From an uncultured Eubacterium sp. (GTDB taxonomy: Bacteria; Bacillota_A; Clostridia; Lachnospirales; Lachnospiraceae): a stretch of 7,447 nucleotides of DNA. The DNA lies in the NCBI GenBank assembly GCA_948759685.1, contig CAQBGY010000150.1, positions 1 through 7,447 of the forward strand, given 5' to 3'. The notes beneath the pieces are model-generated. The model was not told where the DNA came from, did not search any database, and worked only from the letters and a program-made list of their open reading frames with translations. Positions 1 to 6,770 of this stretch are shown here, piece by piece. Position numbers and translations under genes: made by a program. Within the stretch, counting starts at the first letter, position 1. Every line of letters begins with the position of its first letter.

Positions 1-24
1 TAATATTCAAAAACTTATTTTCTC

Positions 25-609
25 TTACCTATTGACTTTTGATAGTTGGTCTTTCCTTAGTATTTTAGCAACAATCAATTGCAAAGTGTGTAATATAATA
101 GTCCAAAATCCAACAATAAGATGTGGTCGTATCACAATGTTGAAATTGAAAATGCTAACAATAATAATAAAAATAAATATTGTAAGAAAACTGTTGTTTT
201 TATAATGTTTTATTAACAAATTGTCTAGTTCCGGACGAAATGGTGAGGGAACGGGACCTAAATAGTAATTGATGAATAAACATATTGTTAATACCATTAA
301 AACAACAGAAAAATTTGGTATGGTTATTAATGGAAGTAATATAATTGCTACAGACGAGATGATAGCTGTAAGCAGCAGACATGTTATATAGTGTTTGCAA
401 TGATATCCACCACCGTTTATACGAAGAAATATTAATAAAACACATGATGTTATAAATAAATCAAACTTTCCAATATATAAAAACATAATACTAAGAATGA
501 TTATTTTGCTAAGTTCTGAAAATAGTGTAGTGATTGAATATTTGATAATTGCCATCTCATAATCTGTATAACCGTACATTTTTTGTATTTTCAATGCAAA
601 TGTGTTCAC
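25..609 (-). CDS. agrB: AgrB-family accessory gene regulator protein (peptide-processing membrane endopeptidase)
   Basis: This 194-aa, highly hydrophobic protein matches the AgrB family, integral membrane cysteine endopeptidases that cleave the C-terminal tail of an AgrD propeptide and help form a cyclic autoinducing peptide. The signature is the stretch RINGGGYHC at residues 63-71. His70 and Cys77 lie seven residues apart, the same spacing as the catalytic His and Cys of staphylococcal AgrB. A second family-like segment, GPVPSPFRPE (118-127), follows the middle helices. About six membrane segments can be drawn, roughly 28-46, 50-62, 76-96, 98-119, 140-157 and 161-183. Length is normal for the family. 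The start is GTG, chosen because GAGG lies 9 nt upstream (619-622); the next Met (residue 11) has no better site. The gene is visibly more AT-rich than carB. No AgrD, AgrC or AgrA is visible; the stop is only 24 nt from the window edge. Family assignment is strong, but the role in quorum sensing is inferred. Confidence 0.9.
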   Translation of the reverse strand: MNTFALKIQKMYGYTDYEMAIIKYSITTLFSELSKIIILSIMFLYIGKFDLFITSCVLLIFLRINGGGYHCKHYITCLLLTAIISSVAIILLPLITIPNFSVVLMVLTICLFINYYLGPVPSPFRPELDNLLIKHYKNNSFLTIFIFIIIVSIFNFNIVIRPHLIVGFWTIILHTLQLIVAKILRKDQLSKVNR

Positions 610-747
610 TTGTATGTACCTCGTAAAAAATGATATAGGACATTTTAGAACAAGGTTTAAAAGAATATAAAATAAAACATGAAATGTTATAAATAAGATA
701 AGTTTGTATTATTTAAATTAAATAAACAAAAAAATAAAACCAATTTG

Positions 748-776
748 TTTATATAGATACAAAATAGGAAATGCAA
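748..776 (-). promoter_or_regulatory. Candidate sigma-A promoter for agrB
   Basis: Read on the minus strand, TTGCAT (776-771) and TATAAA (753-748) are separated by 17 nt. The -10 is close to consensus and the -35 keeps only TTG. It would leave a leader of about 130 nt before the GTG start of agrB. In DNA this AT-rich, -10-like hexamers occur by chance, so this is only a candidate. Confidence 0.3.
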
Positions 777-819
777 TTTTGTAATACATAAAAAAATTTT
801 TATATTTTTCAATTTTTCC

Positions 820-858
820 GTCAAAAAGTCGAAAAGTAGACAAAAAAGTTAAAAAAAA
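820..858. repeat. Clustered A-tract/AAAAGT repeats upstream of the carB promoter
   Basis: Three imperfect copies of an A-run followed by GT occur at 823-829, 832-837 and 842-849, with a fourth A-run at 851-858. GTCAAAAAGT (820-829) and GACAAAAAAGT (839-849) form an approximate direct repeat about 20 nt apart. Tract centres fall about 8-11 nt apart, near one helical turn, and the array ends at the -35 hexamer. Such a layout is expected to bend DNA or act as an UP element. A site for a LytTR-type regulator is a weaker alternative. Confidence 0.45.
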
Positions 859-859
859 C

Positions 860-887
860 TTGTGTCACGACATATATTTATTATAAT
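860..887 (+). promoter_or_regulatory. Probable sigma-A promoter of carB
   Basis: TTGTGT (860-865) and a perfect TATAAT (882-887) are separated by 16 nt, which predicts a start near 894 and a leader of about 25 nt before carB. The short leader leaves no room for an attenuator between this start site and the AGGAGG ribosome binding site at 905-910. The perfect -10 makes it the best plus-strand promoter in the interval. Confidence 0.6.
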
Positions 888-918
888 ATAGGATAGGATT
901 AAGTAGGAGGATAGATAA

Positions 919-3900
919 ATGCCAAAAAGAACAGATATAAACAAAGTACTTATTATAGGCTCTGGTCCTATTATTATTGGACAGGCTTGTGAATTTGATT
1001 ACTCCGGTACACAGGCATGCAAGGCTCTTAGAAAGCTTGGTTATGAAATTGTGCTGGTAAACTCAAACCCTGCAACAATTATGACAGATCCGGAAACTGC
1101 GGATGTGACATATATTGAACCATTGAATGCAGAGCGTCTTGAGCAGATTATAGCAAAAGAACGTCCTGATGCATTACTTCCAAATCTTGGAGGACAGTCA
1201 GGATTAAATCTTTGTTCAGAACTTTATCAAAAAGGAATATTGGACAAATATAATGTAAAGGTTATCGGTGTTCAGGTAGATGCGATTGAGCGTGGCGAGG
1301 ACCGTATTGAATTTAAGAAAACAATGGACAGTCTTGGTATCGAAATGGCACGTAGCGAAGTTGCTTACACTGTAGACGAAGCGCTTGCCATTGCTGAAAA
1401 ATTAGGCTATCCGGTAGTTCTTCGTCCGGCATACACGATGGGTGGTGCAGGCGGAGGTCTTGTATATAATAAAGAAGAATTAAAAACAGTCTGTGCCAGA
1501 GGACTTCAGGCAAGTCTTGTAGGACAGGTGCTTGTAGAAGAGTCTATCTTAGGCTGGGAAGAATTAGAATTAGAAGTTGTTCGTGACTGCGAAGGAAATA
1601 TGATTACGGTATGTTTTATCGAGAATATCGACCCACTGGGTGTGCATACAGGTGATTCATTCTGTTCTGCTCCAATGCTCACAATTTCAGAGGAATGTCA
1701 GAAGAGACTTCAGGAACAGGCATACAAAATCGTTGACAAGGTGCAGGTTATCGGTGGAACAAATGTACAGTTTGCACATGATCCGGTTTCAGACCGTATT
1801 ATTGTCATCGAAATCAATCCACGTACATCACGTTCCTCAGCTCTTGCTTCTAAAGCAACAGGTTTCCCAATTGCTTTGGTTTCTGCGATGTTGGCAACAG
1901 GAATGACATTGAAGGATATTCCATGTGGAAAATATGGAACATTGGACAAGTATGTTCCTGACGGAGATTATGTCGTTATCAAGTTTGCACGCTGGGCATT
2001 TGAAAAGTTCAAAGGTGTTGAAGATAAACTTGGTACACAGATGCGTGCCGTTGGTGAAGTAATGAGCATCGGTAAAAACTATAAAGAAGCTTTCCAGAAA
2101 GCAATCAGAAGTCTGGAAACAGGACGTTATGGTTTAGGACATGCGAAGAACTTTGATTCTTTATCAAAAGAAGAACTGCTGAAGATGTTGATTACACCAT
2201 CCAGCGAACGTCATTTTATTATGTATGAAGCACTTCGCAAGGGGGCTACAGCAGACGAAATCTTTGAGATTACAAAAGTAAAACATTACTTCATTGAACA
2301 GATGAAAGAATTAGTGGAAGAGGAAGAGGCACTTCTTGCATACAAGGGAGCACTTCCAACAGATGAATTATTAATTCAGGCAAAGAAAGACGGATTTTCT
2401 GATAAATATTTAAGTCAGATTTTAGAGGTTTCTGAAGAGAATATCAGAAATAAACGTATCGCCTTAGGTGTAGAAGAAGCATGGGAAGGTGTTCATGTAA
2501 GTGGCACAGAGGATAGTGCATATTATTATTCTACATACAATGCAGAGGATAAGAATCCGGTATCAGAAAATAAGAAAATCATGATTCTCGGCGGTGGTCC
2601 AAACAGAATCGGTCAGGGTATTGAGTTTGATTACTGCTGTGTACACGCCTCTCTTGCATTGAAGAAGTTAGGATTTGAGACAATTATTGTAAACTGTAAC
2701 CCAGAAACGGTATCTACAGATTACGATACTTCTGATAAATTATATTTTGAGCCACTTACATTGGAAGATGTTTTAAGCATTTATAAAAAAGAAAAACCAT
2801 TGGGTGTTATCGCACAGTTTGGCGGACAGACCCCATTGAATCTGGCAGCAGATTTAGAGAAGAATGGCGTGAAGATTCTTGGTACATCTCCATCAGTCAT
2901 TGATTTGGCAGAGGATAGAGACTTATTCCGTGAGATGATGGAAAAATTAGAAATTCCTATGCCGGAATCAGGAATGGCTACAACAGTAGAAGAAGCAACT
3001 GAAATTGCAAATACTATCGGTTATCCGGTAATGGTTCGTCCTTCTTATGTATTAGGCGGACGTGGCATGGAGGTTGTTTATGATGATGCCAGTATGACAG
3101 ATTATATGAAAGCTGCAGTCGGTGTAACACCGGACAGACCAATTCTAATCGACCGTTTCTTAAATAATGCATTAGAGTGTGAGGCAGATGCTATCAGTGA
3201 TGGAACACACGCTTTTGTACCGGCTGTAATGGAACACATCGAGTTGGCAGGAGTGCATTCCGGAGATTCTGCATGTATCATTCCTTCTGTTCATATTACA
3301 GAAGAAAATGTTAAGACAATTAAGGAATATACACGGAAAATTGCAGAGGAGATGCATGTAAAAGGTCTTATGAATATGCAGTATGCAATTGAAAAGGGAA
3401 AAGTGTATGTCCTTGAGGCAAATCCTCGTGCATCACGTACAGTTCCTTTGGTATCTAAAGTATGTAATACGAGAATGGTTCCGATTGCCACAGATATTAT
3501 TACAAGTGAATTGACAGGAAGACCATCGCCTGTTCCGGCATTGAAGGAGCAGGATATCCCATATTATGGAGTAAAGGAAGCAGCATTCCCATTCAATATG
3601 TTCCAGGAAGTTGATCCGGTATTAGGACCGGAAATGCGTTCTACAGGTGAGGTATTGGGATTATCTACTTCTTATGGTGAGGCATTCTATAAGGCACAGG
3701 AAGGTGTACAGTTAAAACTTCCATTAGAAGGAACGGTATTGATTTCTGTTAATAGAAAAGATAAAGAGCATATTGAGGAAGTAGCACGTAGTTTACATGA
3801 AAGTAGATTTAAGATTCTTGCTACCGGAACTACATATGACTTGATTACAAAAGCTGGTATTCCGGCAGAGAAAATCAATAAGTTATATGAAGGACGTCCG

Positions 3901-4140
3901 AATGTATTGGATGCAATTACAAATGGAGAGATTGATTTGATTATTAACTCACCATCAGGAAAAGAGAGCGTTCATGATGACAGTTATTTGAGAAAGGCTG
4001 CCATTAAGGCAAAGACTCCATACATGACAACCATTGCGGCAGCAAAGGCTACAGCAGAAGGTATCAGTTATTTGAAGAAACATGCTTCAGGAGAATTAAA
4101 GCCGCTTCAGACGCTTCATAGCGAAATAAAAGAAAAATAG
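919..4140 (+). CDS. carB: Carbamoyl-phosphate synthase large subunit
   Basis: CarB makes carbamoyl phosphate from bicarbonate, ammonia and two ATP; the ammonia comes from glutamine through the small subunit CarA. The product feeds arginine and pyrimidine synthesis in the cytoplasm. The 1073-aa length equals that of the E. coli protein. The first half (about 1-400) has the carboxyphosphate ATP-grasp unit, with Arg129, Arg169, Glu215 and His243 at the E. coli numbers and EINPR near 298-302. An oligomerisation region spans about 400-550. The second carbamate-kinase half starts near 552 (ILGGGPNRIGQG), with Arg707 in VRPSYVLGGRG and LEANPRASR further on. The C-terminal allosteric MGS-like domain starts near 937 and keeps ATGTT and INSPSG, so nucleotide control is plausible. 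ATG is set by AGGAGG at 905-910, 8 nt upstream. No frameshift or missing key residue was seen. Unusually, carA is not adjacent; agrB diverges upstream and tRNA-Leu follows. Confidence 0.98.
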   Translation: MPKRTDINKVLIIGSGPIIIGQACEFDYSGTQACKALRKLGYEIVLVNSNPATIMTDPETADVTYIEPLNAERLEQIIAKERPDALLPNLGGQSGLNLCSELYQKGILDKYNVKVIGVQVDAIERGEDRIEFKKTMDSLGIEMARSEVAYTVDEALAIAEKLGYPVVLRPAYTMGGAGGGLVYNKEELKTVCARGLQASLVGQVLVEESILGWEELELEVVRDCEGNMITVCFIENIDPLGVHTGDSFCSAPMLTISEECQKRLQEQAYKIVDKVQVIGGTNVQFAHDPVSDRIIVIEINPRTSRSSALASKATGFPIALVSAMLATGMTLKDIPCGKYGTLDKYVPDGDYVVIKFARWAFEKFKGVEDKLGTQMRAVGEVMSIGKNYKEAFQKAIRSLETGRYGLGHAKNFDSLSKEELLKMLITPSSERHFIMYEALRKGATADEIFEITKVKHYFIEQMKELVEEEEALLAYKGALPTDELLIQAKKDGFSDKYLSQILEVSEENIRNKRIALGVEEAWEGVHVSGTEDSAYYYSTYNAEDKNPVSENKKIMILGGGPNRIGQGIEFDYCCVHASLALKKLGFETIIVNCNPETVSTDYDTSDKLYFEPLTLEDVLSIYKKEKPLGVIAQFGGQTPLNLAADLEKNGVKILGTSPSVIDLAEDRDLFREMMEKLEIPMPESGMATTVEEATEIANTIGYPVMVRPSYVLGGRGMEVVYDDASMTDYMKAAVGVTPDRPILIDRFLNNALECEADAISDGTHAFVPAVMEHIELAGVHSGDSACIIPSVHITEENVKTIKEYTRKIAEEMHVKGLMNMQYAIEKGKVYVLEANPRASRTVPLVSKVCNTRMVPIATDIITSELTGRPSPVPALKEQDIPYYGVKEAAFPFNMFQEVDPVLGPEMRSTGEVLGLSTSYGEAFYKAQEGVQLKLPLEGTVLISVNRKDKEHIEEVARSLHESRFKILATGTTYDLITKAGIPAEKINKLYEGRPNVLDAITNGEIDLIINSPSGKESVHDDSYLRKAAIKAKTPYMTTIAAAKATAEGISYLKKHASGELKPLQTLHSEIKEK

Positions 4141-4170
4141 AGATGATGGAATTTATCAAAATATAGAAAA

Positions 4171-4199
4171 GGAAGTAACGATTGTTGCTTCCCTTTTTT
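4171..4199 (+). terminator. Intrinsic terminator after carB
   Basis: A 9-bp stem pairs GGAAGTAAC (4171-4179) with GTTGCTTCC (4184-4192), including one G-U pair, around the loop GATT. A single C and then six T (4194-4199) follow. It begins 31 nt after the carB stop and closes carB as a single-gene unit. Confidence 0.85.
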
Positions 4200-4260
4200 A
4201 TATGTAGTTGTTGATTTGACGAATGAAATTTTGTGGGACAGTACAAAGTTAAAATACTAA

Positions 4261-4288
4261 TTGACATTTAAAGAAAAATAGTTATAAT
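4261..4288 (+). promoter_or_regulatory. Consensus sigma-A promoter for tRNA-Leu
   Basis: A perfect TTGACA (4261-4266) and a perfect TATAAT (4283-4288) are spaced by 16 nt. They lie 32 nt before the mature tRNA 5' end. A near-ideal promoter fits a highly expressed stable-RNA gene and shows that the tRNA does not depend on carB readthrough. Confidence 0.85.
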
Positions 4289-4320
4289 AAAAAGAGTTGT
4301 CAATTTACAAAATGACTTAC

Positions 4321-4400
4321 GCGGGTGTGGCGGAATTGGCAGACGCGCTAGATTTAGGTTCTAGTGGGAGACCGTGCAGGTTCAAGTCCTGTCACCCGCA
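4321..4400 (+). tRNA. tRNA-Leu, anticodon UAG
   Basis: The sequence folds into an 80-nt class II tRNA. The acceptor stem pairs GCGGGTG (4321-4327) with CACCCGC (4393-4399), and the discriminator base is A4400, as expected for leucine. The anticodon stem pairs CTAGA (4348-4352) with TCTAG (4360-4364) around the loop TTTAGGT, placing TAG at 4355-4357; it decodes CUA and probably other CUN codons. A long variable arm (about 4365-4376) and the T-loop TTCAAGT (4381-4387) are present. CCA is not encoded, so it must be added after transcription. The gene has its own promoter and terminator. Confidence 0.97.
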
Positions 4401-4401
4401 T

Positions 4402-4433
4402 AAAAAAGATGTTCGAAAGAACATCTTTTTTTT
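4402..4433 (+). terminator. Intrinsic terminator after tRNA-Leu
   Basis: GATGTTC (4408-4414) pairs perfectly with GAACATC (4419-4425) around a GAAA tetraloop. The stem can extend through A4402-4407 with the T-run at 4426-4433. It starts only two bases after the tRNA discriminator base and forms a compact promoter-tRNA-terminator cassette. With flanking A and T runs it could also work on the minus strand. Confidence 0.92.
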
Positions 4434-4481
4434 GTTTCAGAATAAGATTTATTGAAACAGGTATCTTTTTATGTCTGATTT

Positions 4482-4490
4482 TGTTATAAT
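4482..4490 (+). promoter_or_regulatory. Probable extended -10 promoter of the glycan gene series
   Basis: TGTTATAAT (4482-4490) combines a TGn extension with a perfect TATAAT. No good -35 is present at the usual distance; TTGAAA at 4452-4457 is 27 nt away, which is too far. It would start transcription near 4497, about 27 nt before the glycosyltransferase ATG, directly after the tRNA terminator. Confidence 0.55.
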
Positions 4491-4523
4491 AATAACTATT
4501 ATAAAACGGAGAAGAGAAGAAAA

Positions 4524-6218
4524 ATGAAAGGACATAATATTGAAACAAGAATTTTACTTTTGCTATGTGCAATATTCTGGGTATTTCATAGTGTTGGAGA
4601 AACACAGCGCATCTTTTTGACAGGGCTGTTTAGTGCATTTATGATTGCTGCTACATTTTTGTCCAATAAGATTAGAGAACAGTATCGTTATTACATTATT
4701 GCAGGTTATGTGCAATGCATATCTTTATGGATGATGATGGTATTTGGAATATTGAAAGAGAATAAGGCAGTTCATCTTGAAAATGTAAGAATTACCTTAG
4801 TCATTTTTTTTGTGCTGATTATATGCATTATTTTACCGGTCTGGATGACAAAAAAGAAAGTTATTACAGAAAAGATTCAAACTGTAAAGATGCAAAATTG
4901 GATTTGGATAGCAATGCTTGGCGGTTATATTTTAAGACAGTTTCAGATTTTCGTAACGAATGTAATGCAGCAGCAGAATGATATAGGAACATTTTCGGAA
5001 GGAAGTCTTGGGCATCTAGGATATATTTATAAGATTTATAAACATACCGCATTACCGACTGGAAATCCTATGGAGCAGTATCAATATTATCAACCGCCAT
5101 TTTCTCATATTGTTATGGGTATCTGGGCAAAAATAAATGGTTTGTTTGGAATGACAGAAGAAGTAATAGCTGAGAATCTTCAAGTGCTGGCACTATTCTT
5201 TTCTACAATGATTGTGATTGTAGCGTATAAGATTATGAAAGAAATTACAAAGAGTCAAAAAGGTATCCTGGCAGGAATCCTTGCAATTGCATTCTTTCCG
5301 TATCTTTTGGAATATGCAGGAGCAGTGAACAATGATACACTTAGTACATTATTAGGTCTTGTTACTGTTTTATATATGATACGCTGGTATAAAAAGCCAA
5401 ATTGGAAAGACATCATAATATGTGCCTTCGCTATTGGATGTGGTATGATGGCAAAATTGTCAGTGGTTATGCTGGCACCTGCAATGGCATGTATATTTAT
5501 CTATAAAATGATAAAAAATAAATCAAATCTTTTGTTTTACATAAAGCAATATTTGGCTTTTGGAATTATTTCTATTCCTTTGGGAATATGGTTTCCGGTA
5601 AAGAATTTGATTTTATACAACGTTCCACTAAATTTCGTTCCTGTAATCGGTTGGGAGCAGGGACAATATATGGGAAATATGTATACGGTTTCACAGCGTT
5701 TATTTGAAGTTACGTGGGCGCAGTTGAAGCCTTTGTGGCTTTCGCAAATGAGAGGAACAGAAGAGTTCACTTATAATATTGGAGTAATGTTTACGAAGTA
5801 TTGTGCTTTTGGAGAGACAAGATATTTTCCAACAACACAGTGGTCAAAGTTTATTGGTACTCTGATGTATGTAATGATATTAGCATTGTTTATATTTGCT
5901 ATTGCACTATTAGTTTTATGGCTTAGAAAGGCAAAAAGTGGCAAGGTTATTAAATTCCTAATTTTAGGAAGTACAGGAATGATATTACTTTCTTATGTCA
6001 AGTTTTGTTTTGATTTTCCAAGTGTTTGTACAGCAAGTGTACGTTATGTGTTGATTAGTGTAGTGTTGATTGTCTGCATGATGGCAGCAGGTATAGGTGA
6101 AATGAAAATGACACATAAGACAGGAAATATAATGGTTCGAAATGCATTTAAATGTTTTTTGGCAGCATATGTGTGTATCAATACAATTGGATTGTTCAGT
6201 CTGCTTTATAATCTATAG
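4524..6218 (+). CDS. Polytopic GT-C fold glycosyltransferase (GT39/ArnT/PMT-like)
   Basis: The 564-aa protein looks like a bacterial GT-C glycosyltransferase, a family that moves a sugar from a polyprenyl-phosphate donor to an acceptor on the outer face of the membrane. About 12-13 membrane segments can be drawn, roughly 8-24, 28-47, 57-77, 88-107, 125-143, 215-234, 246-266, 272-287, 296-328, 338-361, 445-467, 475-494, 503-523 and 540-562. The loop after the fifth helix carries QQNDIGTF with Asp153, a likely catalytic acid of the GT-C type, then GHLGYI (163-168) and QYYQPPF (187-193). NNDTL (269-273), MAKLS (309-313) and VRY near 506-508 are further family-like positions. The start is ATG after a purine-rich GGAGAAGAGAAGA stretch (4508-4520), a modest ribosome site. 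A GtrA gene follows 37 nt later, supporting a lipid-linked sugar pathway. Donor and acceptor cannot be named. Only the general class is secure. Confidence 0.75.
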   Translation: MKGHNIETRILLLLCAIFWVFHSVGETQRIFLTGLFSAFMIAATFLSNKIREQYRYYIIAGYVQCISLWMMMVFGILKENKAVHLENVRITLVIFFVLIICIILPVWMTKKKVITEKIQTVKMQNWIWIAMLGGYILRQFQIFVTNVMQQQNDIGTFSEGSLGHLGYIYKIYKHTALPTGNPMEQYQYYQPPFSHIVMGIWAKINGLFGMTEEVIAENLQVLALFFSTMIVIVAYKIMKEITKSQKGILAGILAIAFFPYLLEYAGAVNNDTLSTLLGLVTVLYMIRWYKKPNWKDIIICAFAIGCGMMAKLSVVMLAPAMACIFIYKMIKNKSNLLFYIKQYLAFGIISIPLGIWFPVKNLILYNVPLNFVPVIGWEQGQYMGNMYTVSQRLFEVTWAQLKPLWLSQMRGTEEFTYNIGVMFTKYCAFGETRYFPTTQWSKFIGTLMYVMILALFIFAIALLVLWLRKAKSGKVIKFLILGSTGMILLSYVKFCFDFPSVCTASVRYVLISVVLIVCMMAAGIGEMKMTHKTGNIMVRNAFKCFLAAYVCINTIGLFSLLYNL

Positions 6219-6255
6219 GAATACGAGATGAAGATAGAGTAAAGGAAGATGACAG

Positions 6256-6699
6256 GTGAAAGAATTAATAGATAGATTAAAAACACTAAAAATTAATATT
6301 ATTTTCTATGAACAGACGGATAATTTCTTTGTACAGTTATTTCGATATGTATTTGTAGGAGGGATTGCTTTTGCTGCTGACTGGGGAATGATGGTGACAC
6401 TGCATGAAGCAGTTCATATGAATGTATATGTTGCTACAGCGATTGCATTTGTTTTTGGATTGATTGTGAATTTTATATTATCAAAAATATTTGTGTTTCA
6501 GGAAGGGTCTGATAAAACAGGTACTGTGGGTGAATTTGTTGCCTATGGTGTTATTGGTGTTATGGGACTGCTTTTCACAGAAGGAATTATGTGGATATTA
6601 TTAAGAGTTGGAATCCTGTATATGATTGCAAAGGTTGTTGCGGCAGCATTAGTTTTAATGTGGAATTTCGTAGCAAGAAAAATGTTACTGTATAAATAA
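6256..6699 (+). CDS. GtrA-family membrane protein
   Basis: This 147-aa protein matches the GtrA family, small four-helix membrane proteins thought to help move polyprenyl-phosphate-linked sugars across the membrane for O-antigen, teichoic acid or wall-polysaccharide decoration. Signatures in order are RYVFVGG (30-36), NFILSKIFVF (72-81) and WNFVARK (136-142), ending in LLYK. Helices lie at about 28-48, 56-76, 92-115 and 120-139, the usual arrangement, and the length is typical. The start is GTG, chosen because AAGGAAG (6242-6248) sits at a good distance upstream and no ATG in frame precedes the first motif. The GT-C gene ends 37 nt upstream with no terminator between them, so co-transcription is likely. 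Flippase activity is a family inference rather than something seen here. Confidence 0.93.
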   Translation: MKELIDRLKTLKINIIFYEQTDNFFVQLFRYVFVGGIAFAADWGMMVTLHEAVHMNVYVATAIAFVFGLIVNFILSKIFVFQEGSDKTGTVGEFVAYGVIGVMGLLFTEGIMWILLRVGILYMIAKVVAAALVLMWNFVARKMLLYK

Positions 6700-6707
6700 A
6701 AAAGGGT

Positions 6708-6749
6708 TTAGAGACTTTGAAGTATATGAACTATTATAAAAGTTTCTAA
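6708..6749 (+). repeat. Inverted repeat before the oxidoreductase gene
   Basis: TTAGAGACTTT (6708-6718) can pair with AAAGTTTCTAA (6739-6749) over 11 bp with one G-U pair, around a 20-nt loop. It starts 9 bases after the gtrA stop and ends 9 bases before the AGGAGG of the next gene. No T-run follows, so it is not a standard intrinsic terminator. It may be an mRNA stability or processing hairpin, or an operator; function is unknown. Confidence 0.5.
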
Positions 6750-6770
6750 TAAGCAGCTAGGAGGAAAGAA

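Larger units (their letters stand above)
610..918. other. AT-rich divergent intergenic region between agrB and carB
   Basis: These 309 bases separate the divergent agrB and carB starts. I see no convincing gene. The region is extremely AT-rich, with A-tracts at 823-827, 832-835, 842-847 and 851-858 just before the carB -35 box, and T-tracts at 797-801, 805-809 and 813-817. It holds a good carB promoter, a weaker candidate agrB promoter on the minus strand, and a small inverted repeat AACAT-GAA-ATGTT at 676-688 that would fall in the agrB leader. No pyrimidine attenuator, T-box or riboswitch-like fold is recognisable by eye. Confidence 0.7.

Noticed and set aside
1..24. Start of an agrD gene at the left edge with a TTG codon
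   Set aside because: Only three codons would be visible and there is no well-spaced ribosome site, so it cannot be supported.
200..445. 81-aa minus-strand frame within agrB
   Set aside because: It is an out-of-frame shadow of agrB, whose own frame carries the conserved catalytic motif.
718..789. 23-codon minus-strand frame (starting MYYKIAFP) in the agrB-carB interval, considered as a signal peptide precursor
   Set aside because: It has no ribosome binding site, no cysteine for thiolactone formation and no acidic tail, and it lies in random-looking AT-rich DNA.
1640..1906. 88-aa plus-strand frame inside carB
   Set aside because: It overlaps the intact ATP-grasp coding sequence of carB in another frame and shows no independent start signal.
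4064..4267. 67-aa minus-strand frame across the carB 3' end
   Set aside because: It is antisense to carB and its terminator, has no ribosome site and no family-like motif.
4452..4490. TTGAAA plus TATAAT as a standard two-box promoter ahead of the glycosyltransferase gene
   Set aside because: The 27-nt spacing is too long; the extended -10 element alone is the better explanation.
4354..4605. 83-aa minus-strand reading frame ending in VTGLEPARSPTRT
   Set aside because: The C-terminus is simply the antisense of the tRNA-Leu gene, a familiar false protein in databases. The rest is antisense to the terminator and the start of the glycosyltransferase gene.
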